Assembly: GCF_034039665.1 (NCBI RefSeq)
Contig: NZ_CP120131.1
Span: 770,206-834,205 of the forward strand
Length of the DNA stretch: 64,000 nt
DNA from: Mammaliicoccus sp. Dog046
GTDB lineage: Bacteria > Bacillota > Bacilli > Staphylococcales > Staphylococcaceae
Direction of reading: 5' to 3'
Shown here piece after piece: positions 53,700-64,000 of this stretch. A program made the position numbers and the translations under genes. Positions within the stretch are counted from its first letter, which is position 1, and each line of letters begins with the position of its first letter. Under the pieces are notes generated by a model. It worked only from the letters and a program-made list of their open reading frames with translations, made no database searches and had not been told where the DNA came from.

Positions 53700-55169
53700 A
53701 TGTATAAATATGAAGACGATAGTTTGATGTTGCATACGGATTTATATCAAATCAATATGGGGGAAACTTATTGGAATGATGGGATTCATGAACGTACTGC
53801 AGTATTTGATCTTTATTTTAGAAGTATGCCTTTTAATAGTGGCTATGCCATTTTTAGTGGATTAGAGAGAATTGTTCAGTTCATAGAAAACTTTAGATTT
53901 TCCGAATCAGATATTGAGTATTTACGTGAAGTTGGCTATCAAGATGATTATTTAGAGTACTTAGCTAATTTAAGATTTACTGGAAATATAAGATCGATGA
54001 AAGAAGGGGAATTATGTTTTAATAATGAACCTTTGATTAGAGTAGAAGCACCATTGATTCAAGCACAATTAATGGAGACTGCTTTGCTTAATATCGTTAA
54101 CTTCCAAACATTAATCGCTACGAAGGCGAGTCGTATAAAACAAGTTGTCCATGATGAAATCGTTATGGAGTTTGGTACAAGAAGAGCGCAAGAAATGGAT
54201 GCTGCTATTTGGGGAGCAAGAGCGGCGGTCATTGGTGGATTTGATTCAACAAGTAACGTAAGAGCAGGTAAATTATTCGGTATACCGATTTCTGGAACAC
54301 ATGCGCATTCAATGGTTCAAACATATGATGATGAATATATTGCTTTCAAAAAATATGCCGAAAGACATAAAAATTGTGTTTTCCTTGTAGATACATTCCA
54401 CACATTAAAATCTGGTGTACCTAATGCAATTAAAGTTGCTAAAGAATTAGGCGACAAAATTAATTTCATAGGTATACGTTTAGATTCTGGAGATATTGCT
54501 TATCTTTCTAAAGAAGCGAGAAGAATGCTTGATGAAGCAGGATTCCAAGATGCTAAAATATTTGCATCAAATGATCTTGATGAAGAAACAATCACAAGTT
54601 TAAAAGCACAAGGTGCAAAAGTCACAGCTTGGGGTGTCGGTACAAAATTAATTACTGCATATGATCAACCAGCATTAGGTGCTGTATATAAACTTGTCGC
54701 AATAGAAGATGAACATGGTGAACTTTCTGATCGTATTAAAATTTCTAACAATGCAGAAAAAGTAACAACACCTGGTAAAAAAAATGTATATCGTATTATT
54801 AATACGAAGACAAATAAATCTGAAGGGGATTATATTACTTTAGAGCAAGAAAATCCTAATGAAGAAGAACGTTTGAAAATGTTCCATCCCGTTCATACGT
54901 ATAAAATGAAATATATTAAACACTTTAATGCAGTAGATTTACATCACGATATTTTTGAAAATGGTAAACGTGTTTATGAATTACCAATGATAGAAGAAAT
55001 TAAACAATTTGCTTTGAATAATCTTGATATTTTATGGGAAGAGAATAAAAGATATCTTAATCCAGAAGAGTATCCAGTGGACTTAAGTAAAGCATGCTGG
55101 GACAATAAGAATAAGAAGATTTTTGAAGTGGCAGAACGTGTTGCCGAATCTATAAAGGATGTGGAGTAA
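53700..55169 (+). CDS. pncB: Nicotinate phosphoribosyltransferase
   Basis: A 489-residue enzyme making nicotinate mononucleotide. The phosphorylated histidine lies in PISGTHAHSMVQ. N-terminal LMLHTDLYQINM and GARAAVIGGFDSTSN also match the family. It is followed 3 bases later by nadE, together forming a salvage operon fed by PncA. Confidence 0.97.
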   Translation: MYKYEDDSLMLHTDLYQINMGETYWNDGIHERTAVFDLYFRSMPFNSGYAIFSGLERIVQFIENFRFSESDIEYLREVGYQDDYLEYLANLRFTGNIRSMKEGELCFNNEPLIRVEAPLIQAQLMETALLNIVNFQTLIATKASRIKQVVHDEIVMEFGTRRAQEMDAAIWGARAAVIGGFDSTSNVRAGKLFGIPISGTHAHSMVQTYDDEYIAFKKYAERHKNCVFLVDTFHTLKSGVPNAIKVAKELGDKINFIGIRLDSGDIAYLSKEARRMLDEAGFQDAKIFASNDLDEETITSLKAQGAKVTAWGVGTKLITAYDQPALGAVYKLVAIEDEHGELSDRIKISNNAEKVTTPGKKNVYRIINTKTNKSEGDYITLEQENPNEEERLKMFHPVHTYKMKYIKHFNAVDLHHDIFENGKRVYELPMIEEIKQFALNNLDILWEENKRYLNPEEYPVDLSKACWDNKNKKIFEVAERVAESIKDVE

Positions 55170-55172
55170 ATC

Positions 55173-55994
55173 ATGAGAGATATACAGTCAATCATCGTCA
55201 AAGAAATGAAAGTTAAACCGGAAATTAATCCGAAAGCAGAATTTGAAGAAATTAAACACTTTTTAAAATCATATATTAAAGCACATAGCTTTGTGAAGTC
55301 TGTTGTATTAGGTATATCTGGTGGTCAAGATTCAACGTTGTTAGGTAAAATCGCGCAATTAACGATTGATGAATTAAACGCTGAAGAAAATGAAGATTAT
55401 CAATTTATCGCAGTACGATTACCTTATGGAGAACAGATTGATGAAGCAGATACACAAGATGCGTTGAACTTTATTCAACCAAGTAAACGCGTAACAGTAA
55501 ATATTAAAGCAGCTGTTGATGCAAGTATTCAATCATTACAAGAAGCGGGCATCGAACTGACAGATTTCCAAAAAGGAAACGAAAAAGCGAGAGAAAGAAT
55601 GAAAGTTCAATATTCAATCGCATCAGCGCATAACGGTATCGTACTGGGTACGGATCATTCAGCTGAGAACATTACTGGCTTCTTCACTAAATTTGGAGAT
55701 GGTGCATGTGATATCGCACCATTATTTGGATTGAATAAGAGACAAGGTAAAGCTATCTTGAAATATTTAGATGGACCAGATCACTTAATCAATAAAGTAC
55801 CAACAGCTGATTTAGAAGAAGATAAACCAGCATTACCTGATGAAGAAGCATTAGGCGTTACTTACGACGCGATAGATGATTTCTTAGAAGGTAAAAAAGT
55901 CGACCAAAAAGCGCAAGATATCATTGAAAATCATTATGTAAGAAATGCACATAAGAGAGAAATACCTTACACAAGGTACACATGGCCTAAATAA
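55173..55994 (+). CDS. nadE: NH3-dependent NAD+ synthetase
   Basis: A 273-residue NAD synthetase with the PP-loop [13 protein letters not shown] and the [20 protein letters not shown] region. There is no glutaminase domain, so ammonia is the donor. Last step of NAD synthesis. Confidence 0.97.
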   Translation: MRDIQSIIVKEMKVKPEINPKAEFEEIKHFLKSYIKAHSFVKSVVLGISGGQDSTLLGKIAQLTIDELNAEENEDYQFIAVRLPYGEQIDEADTQDALNFIQPSKRVTVNIKAAVDASIQSLQEAGIELTDFQKGNEKARERMKVQYSIASAHNGIVLGTDHSAENITGFFTKFGDGACDIAPLFGLNKRQGKAILKYLDGPDHLINKVPTADLEEDKPALPDEEALGVTYDAIDDFLEGKKVDQKAQDIIENHYVRNAHKREIPYTRYTWPK

Positions 55995-56057
55995 TACGTG
56001 ACAATCATAACTTTGCCTGATAAAATAAATCCAGATTTTGAATAATGGAGGGTTTAA

Positions 56058-56627
56058 ATGTCCGCGATATTAGATAATCCATGGTTAATGGTACTTTCTA
56101 TATTTGTTATTAATATAGTTTATGTATCTTGTTTAACAATGAGAACGATATTAACACTTAAAGGCTATCGATATATAGCAGCAGCTGTAAGTATACTTGA
56201 AGTAGTAGTCTATGTTATTGGTTTAGGTCTTGTAATCAATAGTTTAGATCAAGTTCAAAATATTTTAGCTTATGCATTAGGATTTGCTGCAGGTATTATT
56301 GTCGGTATGAAAATAGAAGAGAAAATTGCATTAGGTTACATCGTAGTCAATGTAACAACAGCTGAGTATGAAACAGATTTACCAAGAAAGCTAAGAGACT
56401 TAGGTTATGGTGTAACACATTACGTAGCTAAAGGTAGAGATGGCGATCGATTAGTAATGCAAATTTTAACACCGCGTAAGTTTGAATTTAAGTTAATGGA
56501 TACAATTAAGCAATTAGATTCAAAAGCCTTCGTTATCGCATATGAACCGAAGAATATCCATGGTGGATTCTGGGTTAAAGGCGTACGAAGTAAAAAATTA
56601 AAGGCGTATGATACAGATGAAGTTTAG
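56058..56627 (+). CDS. DUF2179/UPF0316 membrane protein
   Basis: A 189-residue protein with three to four N-terminal membrane helices (residues about 8-95) and a C-terminal DUF2179-type cytosolic domain ([19 protein letters not shown] replaced here by [33 protein letters not shown]). Close relatives stand before NETI and purB in staphylococci. Function unknown. ATG after GGAGGGTTTAA. Confidence 0.85.
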   Translation: MSAILDNPWLMVLSIFVINIVYVSCLTMRTILTLKGYRYIAAAVSILEVVVYVIGLGLVINSLDQVQNILAYALGFAAGIIVGMKIEEKIALGYIVVNVTTAEYETDLPRKLRDLGYGVTHYVAKGRDGDRLVMQILTPRKFEFKLMDTIKQLDSKAFVIAYEPKNIHGGFWVKGVRSKKLKAYDTDEV

Positions 56628-56787
56628 AGTCGAAGATAATGAAACGATAGAAATGTGTTTGAAACGCATGCGTGATCAAGGATATACGCCTGTGAAAAGA
56701 TTTGAAAAGCCAGTCTTTATAGAAAAAGAAAATGGTGAAATAGAAGTTTTAAAACAAGAAATACAATTTGTAGGAAAGAAATTATAA
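56617..56787 (+). CDS. NETI-motif protein
   Basis: A 56-residue protein beginning [18 protein letters not shown], carrying the Asn-Glu-Thr-Ile motif that names the family, then [13 protein letters not shown]. Its first codons overlap the end of the DUF2179 gene by 11 bases, so translation is coupled. A function has not been assigned to the family as far as I know. Confidence 0.85.
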   Translation: MKFRVEDNETIEMCLKRMRDQGYTPVKRFEKPVFIEKENGEIEVLKQEIQFVGKKL

Positions 56788-56803
56788 CTGACTATAAATT
56801 GAG

Positions 56804-56838
56804 ACAAACCAAACTGCTAGCAGTTTGGTTTGTTTTTT
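56804..56838 (+). terminator. Terminator after the NETI gene
   Basis: ACAAACCAAACTG pairs perfectly with CAGTTTGGTTTGT around CTAG, with a T-run. Confidence 0.95.
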
Positions 56839-56870
56839 TATGCATGGGTAATTAGCATTTTGAGGTGGAA

Positions 56871-57119
56871 GTGCAAATAAGGGTGTCCATATTAGCAAGA
56901 GTGAGTAAACGTGCAAATAAGGGTGTCGTTATTAGCAAGAGTGAGTAAACGTGTAAATAAGAGTGTCCATATTAGCAAGACTGGGCAAACGTGCAAATAA
57001 GGGTGTCGTTATTAGCAAGAGTGAGTAAACGTGTAAATAAGAGTGTCCATATTAGCAAGACTGGGCAAACGTGCAAATAAGACCATGACTTTATAATAGA
57101 ATCTGCCTTATCTGCACGT
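56871..57119 (+). repeat. 40-bp tandem repeat array with 80-bp higher order
   Basis: Five units start with GTG(C/T)AAATAAG at 56871, 56911, 56951, 56991 and 57031, and a partial sixth at 57071. Units 2 and 4 are identical, and units 3 and 5 are identical, so an 80-bp pair was duplicated exactly. The array is closed at 57107-57117 by CTTATCTGCAC, nearly the complement of GTGCAAATAAG, making a final hairpin. No gene is seen in it. Confidence 0.95.
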
Positions 57120-57311
57120 GATATACACAACATACAAGTTTACTATTGATTATGCTTTTCATTTATTTACGAACTGTTACAATATATAATGAAGTAGAAA
57201 GAAATATATCATTCTAATCACGAACTTTATTGCTATTTTCAGAAATAATGTACGTGTTAACAAATGTCTGTTATAATGTATTTGACTAAAAAATGTTAGG
57301 AGAATTTATCA
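57120..57311 (+). promoter_or_regulatory. purB upstream region
   Basis: AT-rich, no gene. TATAAT at 57272-57277 is a good -10 with no clear -35. Two CGAAC motifs in the same orientation (about 57169 and 57221) recall half of a PurR box, but I do not see the inverted pair that PurR needs. AGGAG precedes the purB ATG. Confidence 0.4.
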
Positions 57312-58607
57312 ATGATTGAACGTTATTCTAGAGAAGAAATGGCTAATATTTGGACTGAACAAAATCGCTTTGAAGCATGGTTAGAGGTTGAAATACTAGC
57401 GTGTGAGGCATGGAGCAAGTTAGGACATATTCCAGCTGAAGATGTAAAACTAATTAGACAAAATGCTAAAGTCGACGTTGATAGAGCAAAAGAAATTGAA
57501 CAAGAAACAAGACACGATGTTGTTGCATTTACAAGACAAGTTTCTGAAACATTAGGTGAAGAACGTAAATGGGTACATTACGGTTTAACGTCTACAGATG
57601 TTGTAGATACAGCGTTAAGTTATGTTGTTAAACAAGCAAATGAAATTATTGAAAAAGACTTAGAGAAATTCTTAGAAGTATTAAAGAATAAAGCAATTGA
57701 ACATAAAACGACATTAATGATGGGTAGAACACATGGTGTACATGCTGAGCCAACGACTTTTGGTATTAAAATGGCTTTATGGTATACAGAAATGAAACGT
57801 AACCTTGAAAGATTCAAGCGTGTTCGTGAAGAAATTGAAGTAGGTAAAATGAGTGGTGCTGTTGGTACTTTCGCAAATATCCCTCCTGAAATTGAAGAAC
57901 ATGTTTGTACTGAACTTGGGTTAGATTGTGCACCAGTATCAACTCAAACTTTACAACGTGATCGTCATGCATACTATATTGCTACTTTAGGCTTAATCGC
58001 AACTTCAATTGAAAAATTTGCTGTTGAAGTTCGTGGACTTCAAAAAACAGAAACACGTGAAGTTGAAGAAGCATTCGCTAAAGGACAAAAAGGTTCATCA
58101 GCGATGCCTCATAAACGTAACCCAATCGGTTCTGAAAACGTAACTGGTTTAGCGCGTGTGATTAGAGGATATGTAACGACTGCATATGAAAATGTACCTT
58201 TATGGCATGAAAGAGATATTTCACATTCTTCTGCTGAACGTATTATGTTACCAGATGTAACTATCGCTTTAGATTACGCTTTAAACAGATTCACTAACAT
58301 TATTGATCGCTTAACTGTATATCCTGAAAATATGAAACGTAATATCGATAAAACATTCGGTTTAATCTATTCACAACGTGTGATGCTTACGTTAATTAAC
58401 AAAGGTATGGTTAGAGAAGAAGCTTATGATATTGTACAACCTAAAGCAATGGAATCATGGGAAACTCAAACACCATTTAGAACTTTAGTGGAACAAGATG
58501 AAAAAATCACAAACCTTCTTAATAATGAAGAATTAGACGAATGTTTCGATGAAAATCATCATTTAAATCAAGTAGATACTATCTTTAAAAGAGCTGGTAT
58601 AGAATAA
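57312..58607 (+). CDS. purB: Adenylosuccinate lyase
   Basis: A 431-residue fumarase/aspartase-superfamily lyase acting twice in purine synthesis. Signature [17 protein letters not shown] near residue 260, and catalytic region TSTDVVDTA and [10 protein letters not shown]. Full length. Confidence 0.98.
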   Translation: MIERYSREEMANIWTEQNRFEAWLEVEILACEAWSKLGHIPAEDVKLIRQNAKVDVDRAKEIEQETRHDVVAFTRQVSETLGEERKWVHYGLTSTDVVDTALSYVVKQANEIIEKDLEKFLEVLKNKAIEHKTTLMMGRTHGVHAEPTTFGIKMALWYTEMKRNLERFKRVREEIEVGKMSGAVGTFANIPPEIEEHVCTELGLDCAPVSTQTLQRDRHAYYIATLGLIATSIEKFAVEVRGLQKTETREVEEAFAKGQKGSSAMPHKRNPIGSENVTGLARVIRGYVTTAYENVPLWHERDISHSSAERIMLPDVTIALDYALNRFTNIIDRLTVYPENMKRNIDKTFGLIYSQRVMLTLINKGMVREEAYDIVQPKAMESWETQTPFRTLVEQDEKITNLLNNEELDECFDENHHLNQVDTIFKRAGIE

Positions 58608-58683
58608 GAGTCTTTATACTGTACTTTAATAGGTTAGTGCGTTAAAATGCAATTAATGAACTTATAAAACAGGGGTTGATTTT

Positions 58684-58986
58684 TTGCAAATCGAAAAATT
58701 AAGAGGTAAAGCATTAGATGAATTGTTCGATGCAGTCTTAACTTTAAAGACGCGAGAAGAATGTTATCAGTTCTTTGACGACTTATGTACAGTAAATGAA
58801 TTACAATCATTATCACAACGACTTCAAGTTGCTAAAATGATCAAACAAGGATACACATATGCGCATATCGAGAAAGAATCTGGTGCATCAACTGCAACAA
58901 TTTCTCGTGTGAAACGATCATTGCAATGGGGTAACGACGCGTATACGATGATACTTGAAAGAATGCATATTGATTTTGAAAAATAA
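58684..58986 (+). CDS. YerC/YecD-type TrpR-like regulator
   Basis: A 100-residue protein of the YerC/TrpR-like family, with the helix-turn-helix GYTYAHIEKESGASTATISRVKRSL at about residues 58-82. TTG start after AGGGGTTGATTTT. Homologues stand before pcrB-pcrA-ligA in other Firmicutes. The role is unclear. Confidence 0.88.
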   Translation: MQIEKLRGKALDELFDAVLTLKTREECYQFFDDLCTVNELQSLSQRLQVAKMIKQGYTYAHIEKESGASTATISRVKRSLQWGNDAYTMILERMHIDFEK

Positions 58987-59002
58987 AAATATATTTTAAA
59001 AT

Positions 59003-59038
59003 GAGGCTGAGGCATAAATATATGTCTCAGCCTCGATT
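59003..59038 (+). terminator. Terminator after the YerC-like gene
   Basis: GAGGCTGAGGCATA pairs with TATGTCTCAGCCTC, then GATTTG; member of the GACAT-core terminator group. Confidence 0.85.
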
Positions 59039-59091
59039 TGTTGTGATCCGTAGTATAATATTGAGATAGAGATGAATAAGGAGCGTAGCAC

Positions 59092-59790
59092 ATGAAGAAA
59101 TTATTATTAATTGTAGGTGTATCTATTCTGACTTTAAGCGCGTGTAGTGAAGACAGCAATCAGAATAAACAAGAACTAAAAGAAAAACAATCATCATCGC
59201 ACGAAACAACGAAACAGAAGAAACAATCACCACAAAGTAAACAAATACATGAAGTTAAAAAGAAAAATGGTATTACATATATTGATGGTCATGTATTTGT
59301 AAATAAAAAAGTAGACTTACCAAGTGACTATGCACCTGGTGAAAATCGTATCGCTAGAAACCATTTAAATAAATTGATTGAAGATGCAAGAAAAGAAAAC
59401 TTAGACTTAGTATTTAGAAGTGGATATCGATCTTACAGTGACCAAGAACAATTATATAAAGACTATGTCGCACGTGATGGAGAAGCAGCAGCCAATCAAT
59501 ATAGTGCGAAACCTGGTCAATCAGAACATCAAACAGGACTTACATTTGATGTAGGCTCAGATTCAGCGACAGATGATTTTAGAACTTCATTTGGTAAAAC
59601 AGACGAAGGTAAATGGATTAAAGCACACGCACATGAATATGGATTTATTGTAAGGTATCCAGAAGGCAAAGAAAAAATAACTGGTTACCAATATGAACCA
59701 TGGCATTTAAGATATGTGGGTAAAGATTTAGCTAACAAAATTTATAAAGAAAATACAACGCTTGAAGAATATTTTGATTATGGTAAATAA
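59092..59790 (+). CDS. VanY-type D-alanyl-D-alanine carboxypeptidase lipoprotein
   Basis: A 232-residue lipoprotein: lipobox LSAC at residues 16-19, a Lys/Gln/Ser-rich linker to about 55, then an M15B peptidase domain with SGYRSYSDQEQLY, the zinc ligands in SEHQTGLTFDVGS and the third in YEPWHLRYV. It would trim the terminal D-Ala of wall peptides outside the membrane. Monocistronic. Confidence 0.9.
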   Translation: MKKLLLIVGVSILTLSACSEDSNQNKQELKEKQSSSHETTKQKKQSPQSKQIHEVKKKNGITYIDGHVFVNKKVDLPSDYAPGENRIARNHLNKLIEDARKENLDLVFRSGYRSYSDQEQLYKDYVARDGEAAANQYSAKPGQSEHQTGLTFDVGSDSATDDFRTSFGKTDEGKWIKAHAHEYGFIVRYPEGKEKITGYQYEPWHLRYVGKDLANKIYKENTTLEEYFDYGK

Positions 59791-59808
59791 CTTTAATTTT
59801 AGAATGGT

Positions 59809-59867
59809 GGAGTGGAACAAGAATCTCGATTAATAAGAGGGATATTGTTTCACTCTTTTTTTACTTT
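59809..59867 (+). terminator. Terminator after the VanY-type gene
   Basis: AGTGGAACAA and TTGTTTCACT arms close an extended, bulged hairpin with a long T-run. Confidence 0.8.
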
Positions 59868-59942
59868 TATTTTCTTTTTCATTTCGGATTTTAAAGTTAA
59901 AAATGCTATAATTAATCTTACGATAATTAAAGGAGTTTAAGA

Positions 59943-60626
59943 ATGTACGATATAAAGTTATGGAGACATGTGTTTAAATTAGACCCGGCAAAATCAATTT
60001 CAGATGAAGATTTAATGCGCATTTGTGAATCTGGTACTGATGCGATTATTATCGGGGGTACAGATGATGTAACTGAAGACAATGTATTGAATTTGATGAG
60101 TCGAATTAGACGATATCCTTTGCCTTGTGCATTAGAAATATCGAATAAAGAAAGTGTTGTACCTGGATTTGATTTTTACTTTGTACCAAGTGTATTGAAC
60201 AGTGATAAGGTCGAATACCATAATGGCATTCTTCAAGAAGCGGTGAAAGCCTATGGATATATGATGGACTTTGATGAAATATTTCTTGAAGGTTATATCG
60301 TAATGAATGAAGAAAGCAAAGTAGCAACACTTACAAATGCACGAACAGATTTAGATCGAGAAGATTTAATCAGTTATGCACGTATTATCGACAAGTTATA
60401 TCATTTACCTATATTTTATTTAGAATATAGTGGTAAATACGGTAATGTCGAAGAAGTGAAAGATATTAAAGAACATTTAGAACACGCACAATTATTCTAC
60501 GGTGGTGGGATCGACAGTATAGATAAAGCAGAAGAAATGGCTGAATATGCTGATACCATTGTTGTTGGAAATATTATATATGATGATTTAAAGCGCGCTT
60601 TACAAACAGTAAAAGTAAAACAATAA
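59943..60626 (+). CDS. pcrB: Heptaprenylglyceryl phosphate synthase PcrB
   Basis: A 227-residue TIM barrel joining heptaprenyl diphosphate to glycerol-1-phosphate. Motifs: [32 protein letters not shown] and FYGGGIDS. First of pcrB-pcrA-ligA. Confidence 0.95.
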   Translation: MYDIKLWRHVFKLDPAKSISDEDLMRICESGTDAIIIGGTDDVTEDNVLNLMSRIRRYPLPCALEISNKESVVPGFDFYFVPSVLNSDKVEYHNGILQEAVKAYGYMMDFDEIFLEGYIVMNEESKVATLTNARTDLDREDLISYARIIDKLYHLPIFYLEYSGKYGNVEEVKDIKEHLEHAQLFYGGGIDSIDKAEEMAEYADTIVVGNIIYDDLKRALQTVKVKQ

Positions 60627-60638
60627 AGGAAGGTTTTT

Positions 60639-62819
60639 ATGAACGCATTGTTAGAAAGAATGAATGACGAACAAAGACAAGCAGTTAAGACAACTGAAGG
60701 ACCATTATTAATCATGGCTGGTGCAGGGAGTGGTAAGACAAGAGTACTTACACACAGAATTGCTTATTTATTAGATGAGAAAGATGTTTCGCCTTATAGT
60801 GTATTAGCGATTACATTTACAAATAAAGCAGCTAAAGAAATGAAAGAAAGAATTAGTCATTTAGTTGGTCCTGAAGCAGAAAGTATTTGGATATCAACGT
60901 TCCACTCAATGTGTGTAAGAATCTTACGACGCGACATTGATCGAATCGGTATTGAAAGAAACTTTACGATTATCGATCCAACTGACCAAAAATCAGTCAT
61001 CAAAGAGATATTAAAGAAAGAAAATATTGATAGTAAAAAATATGAACCAAGAATGTTCATAGGTGCTATTTCACAATTGAAGAATGAACTAAAAACAACT
61101 GAAGACGCTGAAAGAGAAGCGAATGATTTTTACGCAATGATGGTTGCTCGTGTATATAAAGGCTATCAAGAAAAATTATTACGAAATCATGCATTAGACT
61201 TTGATGATTTAATTATGATGACGATTCAATTATTTAATCGCGTACCTGAAGTGTTAGAATTCTATCAAAATAAATTCCAATATATTCATGTGGATGAGTA
61301 TCAAGATACAAATAAGGCACAATATACGTTAGTGAATTTATTAGCAAGTAAATTTAAAAACATTTGTGTCGTAGGTGACTCAGACCAATCTATTTATGGT
61401 TGGAGAGGTGCTGACATTAAAAATATTTTATCTTTTGAAGAGGATTATCCAAATGCACAAACAATTTATTTGGAAAGAAACTATCGTTCAACGAAAACGA
61501 TTTTAACTGCTGCCAACGAAGTGATTAGAAACAATTCGGAACGTAAACCTAAAGCGTTATGGACGGATAATACTTCTGGTGAAAAAATTAAATATTACGA
61601 AGCAACAACTGAAAGAGACGAAGCAGAATACGTGATTCGTGAAATATTAAAGAAAAAACAAAACGGTTATAAAAATCAAGACATCGCGATATTATACAGA
61701 ACGAATGCGCAGTCACGTGTACTTGAGGAAACATTCTTGAAATCGAACATACCATACACGATGGTTGGCGGTACGAAGTTCTATGATCGTAAAGAGATTA
61801 AAGATATCTTGAGTTATTTGAGACTCGTTTCAAACAGTAATGATGATATTAGTTTTGAACGTATTATCAATATACCAAAACGAGGTATTGGCCCAACATC
61901 TGTTCAAAAAATCGCACAATATGCAGCGATGAATAACTTAAGTTATTTTGATGCTTTAGGAGAAGTCGACTTTATTGGATTATCCAAAAAAGTGACGCAA
62001 GAAGGTGCAGATTTTTATGAAATGATGAATAACTTTATGCAACAACAAGAATTTTTATCTATTACTGAGCTTGTTGAGCAAATTTTAGATAAATCAGGTT
62101 ATCGTCGTATGCTTGAAAATGAACAAACGATAGAATCACAAAGTCGATTGGAAAATATTGATGAGTTCTTATCTGTACCACGCGATTACGAGGAGAATAC
62201 ACCAGTTGAAGAGCAATCTTTAATGAATTTCCTTACTGATTTATCACTTGTTGCTGATGTAGATGATGCCGATTTAGAAGCGGGTGTAACATTGATGACG
62301 ATGCACTCAGCGAAAGGTTTAGAATTCAAAGTTGTATTTATTATTGGTATGGAGGAAAGTATTTTCCCTCACTTTAGAAGTTTACAATCAGGTGAAGAAC
62401 ATGAAATGGAAGAAGAACGAAGAATTGCGTATGTAGCGATAACAAGAGCTGAAGAAGAACTTCACATGTCTCACGCAACAACGCGTACATTGTTTGGTAG
62501 ATCTCAAGCCAACATGAAATCAAGGTTCTTAAAAGAAATACCTGAAGATTTATTAGACGGTGTTAAACCGAAGACATCATTTAAATCAAAACAAACTGCG
62601 CCGACTAAACGTGGATTTGCACAACGTATGAATACACAAAAAACACCTACATCATCTTGGAAAGTAGGCGACAAAGTAACACACAAATCATGGGGTGAAG
62701 GTATGGTTAGTGCTGTAAATGACAAAAATGGTTCAGTAGAATTAGATATTATATTCCAAAAAGAAGGACCAAAACGATTATTAGCTCAATTTGCGCCAAT
62801 TGAGAAAAAGGGAGAATAA
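60639..62819 (+). CDS. pcrA: ATP-dependent DNA helicase PcrA
   Basis: A 726-residue UvrD/Rep-class SF1A helicase. Q motif [13 protein letters not shown] start, Walker [12 protein letters not shown], Walker [29 protein letters not shown] and [14 protein letters not shown], then a Tudor-like C-terminal domain ([15 protein letters not shown]) that binds RNA polymerase in relatives. Full length. It is 12 bases after pcrB. Confidence 0.98.
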   Translation: MNALLERMNDEQRQAVKTTEGPLLIMAGAGSGKTRVLTHRIAYLLDEKDVSPYSVLAITFTNKAAKEMKERISHLVGPEAESIWISTFHSMCVRILRRDIDRIGIERNFTIIDPTDQKSVIKEILKKENIDSKKYEPRMFIGAISQLKNELKTTEDAEREANDFYAMMVARVYKGYQEKLLRNHALDFDDLIMMTIQLFNRVPEVLEFYQNKFQYIHVDEYQDTNKAQYTLVNLLASKFKNICVVGDSDQSIYGWRGADIKNILSFEEDYPNAQTIYLERNYRSTKTILTAANEVIRNNSERKPKALWTDNTSGEKIKYYEATTERDEAEYVIREILKKKQNGYKNQDIAILYRTNAQSRVLEETFLKSNIPYTMVGGTKFYDRKEIKDILSYLRLVSNSNDDISFERIINIPKRGIGPTSVQKIAQYAAMNNLSYFDALGEVDFIGLSKKVTQEGADFYEMMNNFMQQQEFLSITELVEQILDKSGYRRMLENEQTIESQSRLENIDEFLSVPRDYEENTPVEEQSLMNFLTDLSLVADVDDADLEAGVTLMTMHSAKGLEFKVVFIIGMEESIFPHFRSLQSGEEHEMEEERRIAYVAITRAEEELHMSHATTRTLFGRSQANMKSRFLKEIPEDLLDGVKPKTSFKSKQTAPTKRGFAQRMNTQKTPTSSWKVGDKVTHKSWGEGMVSAVNDKNGSVELDIIFQKEGPKRLLAQFAPIEKKGE

Positions 62820-64000
<1,181 letters not shown>

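Noticed and set aside
56871..57119. CRISPR-like look of the regularly spaced 40-bp array before purB
   Set aside because: Units are contiguous with no unique spacers, and units 2/4 and 3/5 are exact copies over their whole length; no cas genes nearby.

Overview
The window is a low-GC Gram-positive chromosome segment from the Staphylococcaceae. It carries a complete agr quorum-sensing locus, groESL under CIRCE/CtsR control, nos-pheA, the full his operon, pncB-nadE, and pcrB-pcrA-ligA in typical staphylococcal arrangements. The AgrD peptide core VIRGCTAFL matches, from memory, the autoinducing peptide reported for Staphylococcus (now Mammaliicoccus) vitulinus. That species or a close relative is my best guess; it is a recollection, not a database result.

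Layout. 0-5 kb: a MroQ-like membrane protease, groES-groEL, and a hypR-merA-like hypochlorite/thiol-stress pair. 5-8.4 kb: an acetyltransferase, an intergenic structured repeat, an RsgA-like GTPase with a possible upstream peptide, and an IS3-family element wedged between two convergent genes. 8.5-14 kb: an aminotransferase and pmtRABCD, the exporter of phenol-soluble modulins. 14-19 kb: an M20 amidohydrolase and the gntRKP gluconate operon. 19-28.6 kb: a lipoprotein, an MFS carrier, a striking C-rich-loop small RNA, a thioredoxin-like protein, an S66 peptidase, a HAAS/DUF4097 pair, a C45 acyltransferase-like protein, a BASS transporter and small membrane proteins. 28.6-32.9 kb: an LPDTG surface protein and agrACDB with a divergent short RNAIII-like transcript encoding a 25-residue delta-toxin-like peptide. 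33-43 kb: lactonase, CN-hydrolase, FetAB-like ABC exporter, aldehyde dehydrogenase, oxidoreductase, ppaC, pncA and a beta-helix protein. 43-52 kb: pheA, nos and hisZGDCBHAFIE. 52-64 kb: MFS, pncB-nadE, DUF2179 and NETI proteins, purB, yerC, a VanY-type lipoprotein, pcrB, pcrA and the 5' part of ligA.

How it fits together. Several parts of agr biology sit in one window: AgrB/D make the signal, MroQ (at the left edge) is known in S. aureus to help process it, AgrC/A sense it, the divergent transcript encodes a PSM-like peptide, and PmtABCD exports such peptides. The RNAIII-like transcript is unusually short and lacks the C-rich regulatory loops of S. aureus RNAIII. A separate ~100-nt RNA about 11 kb away carries two C-rich hairpin loops, and a palindrome containing an exact copy of the agr P2 box lies upstream of it. 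Any link between the two is inference.

Intergenic DNA is rich in repeats: a hairpin family built on ATCGTGCGAT in 51/52-bp tandem arrays, a 40/80-bp array before purB, a 131-bp repeat at 36.5 kb, and many terminators sharing a GACAT...ATGTC core. No tRNA, rRNA, prophage or CRISPR array was recognised.
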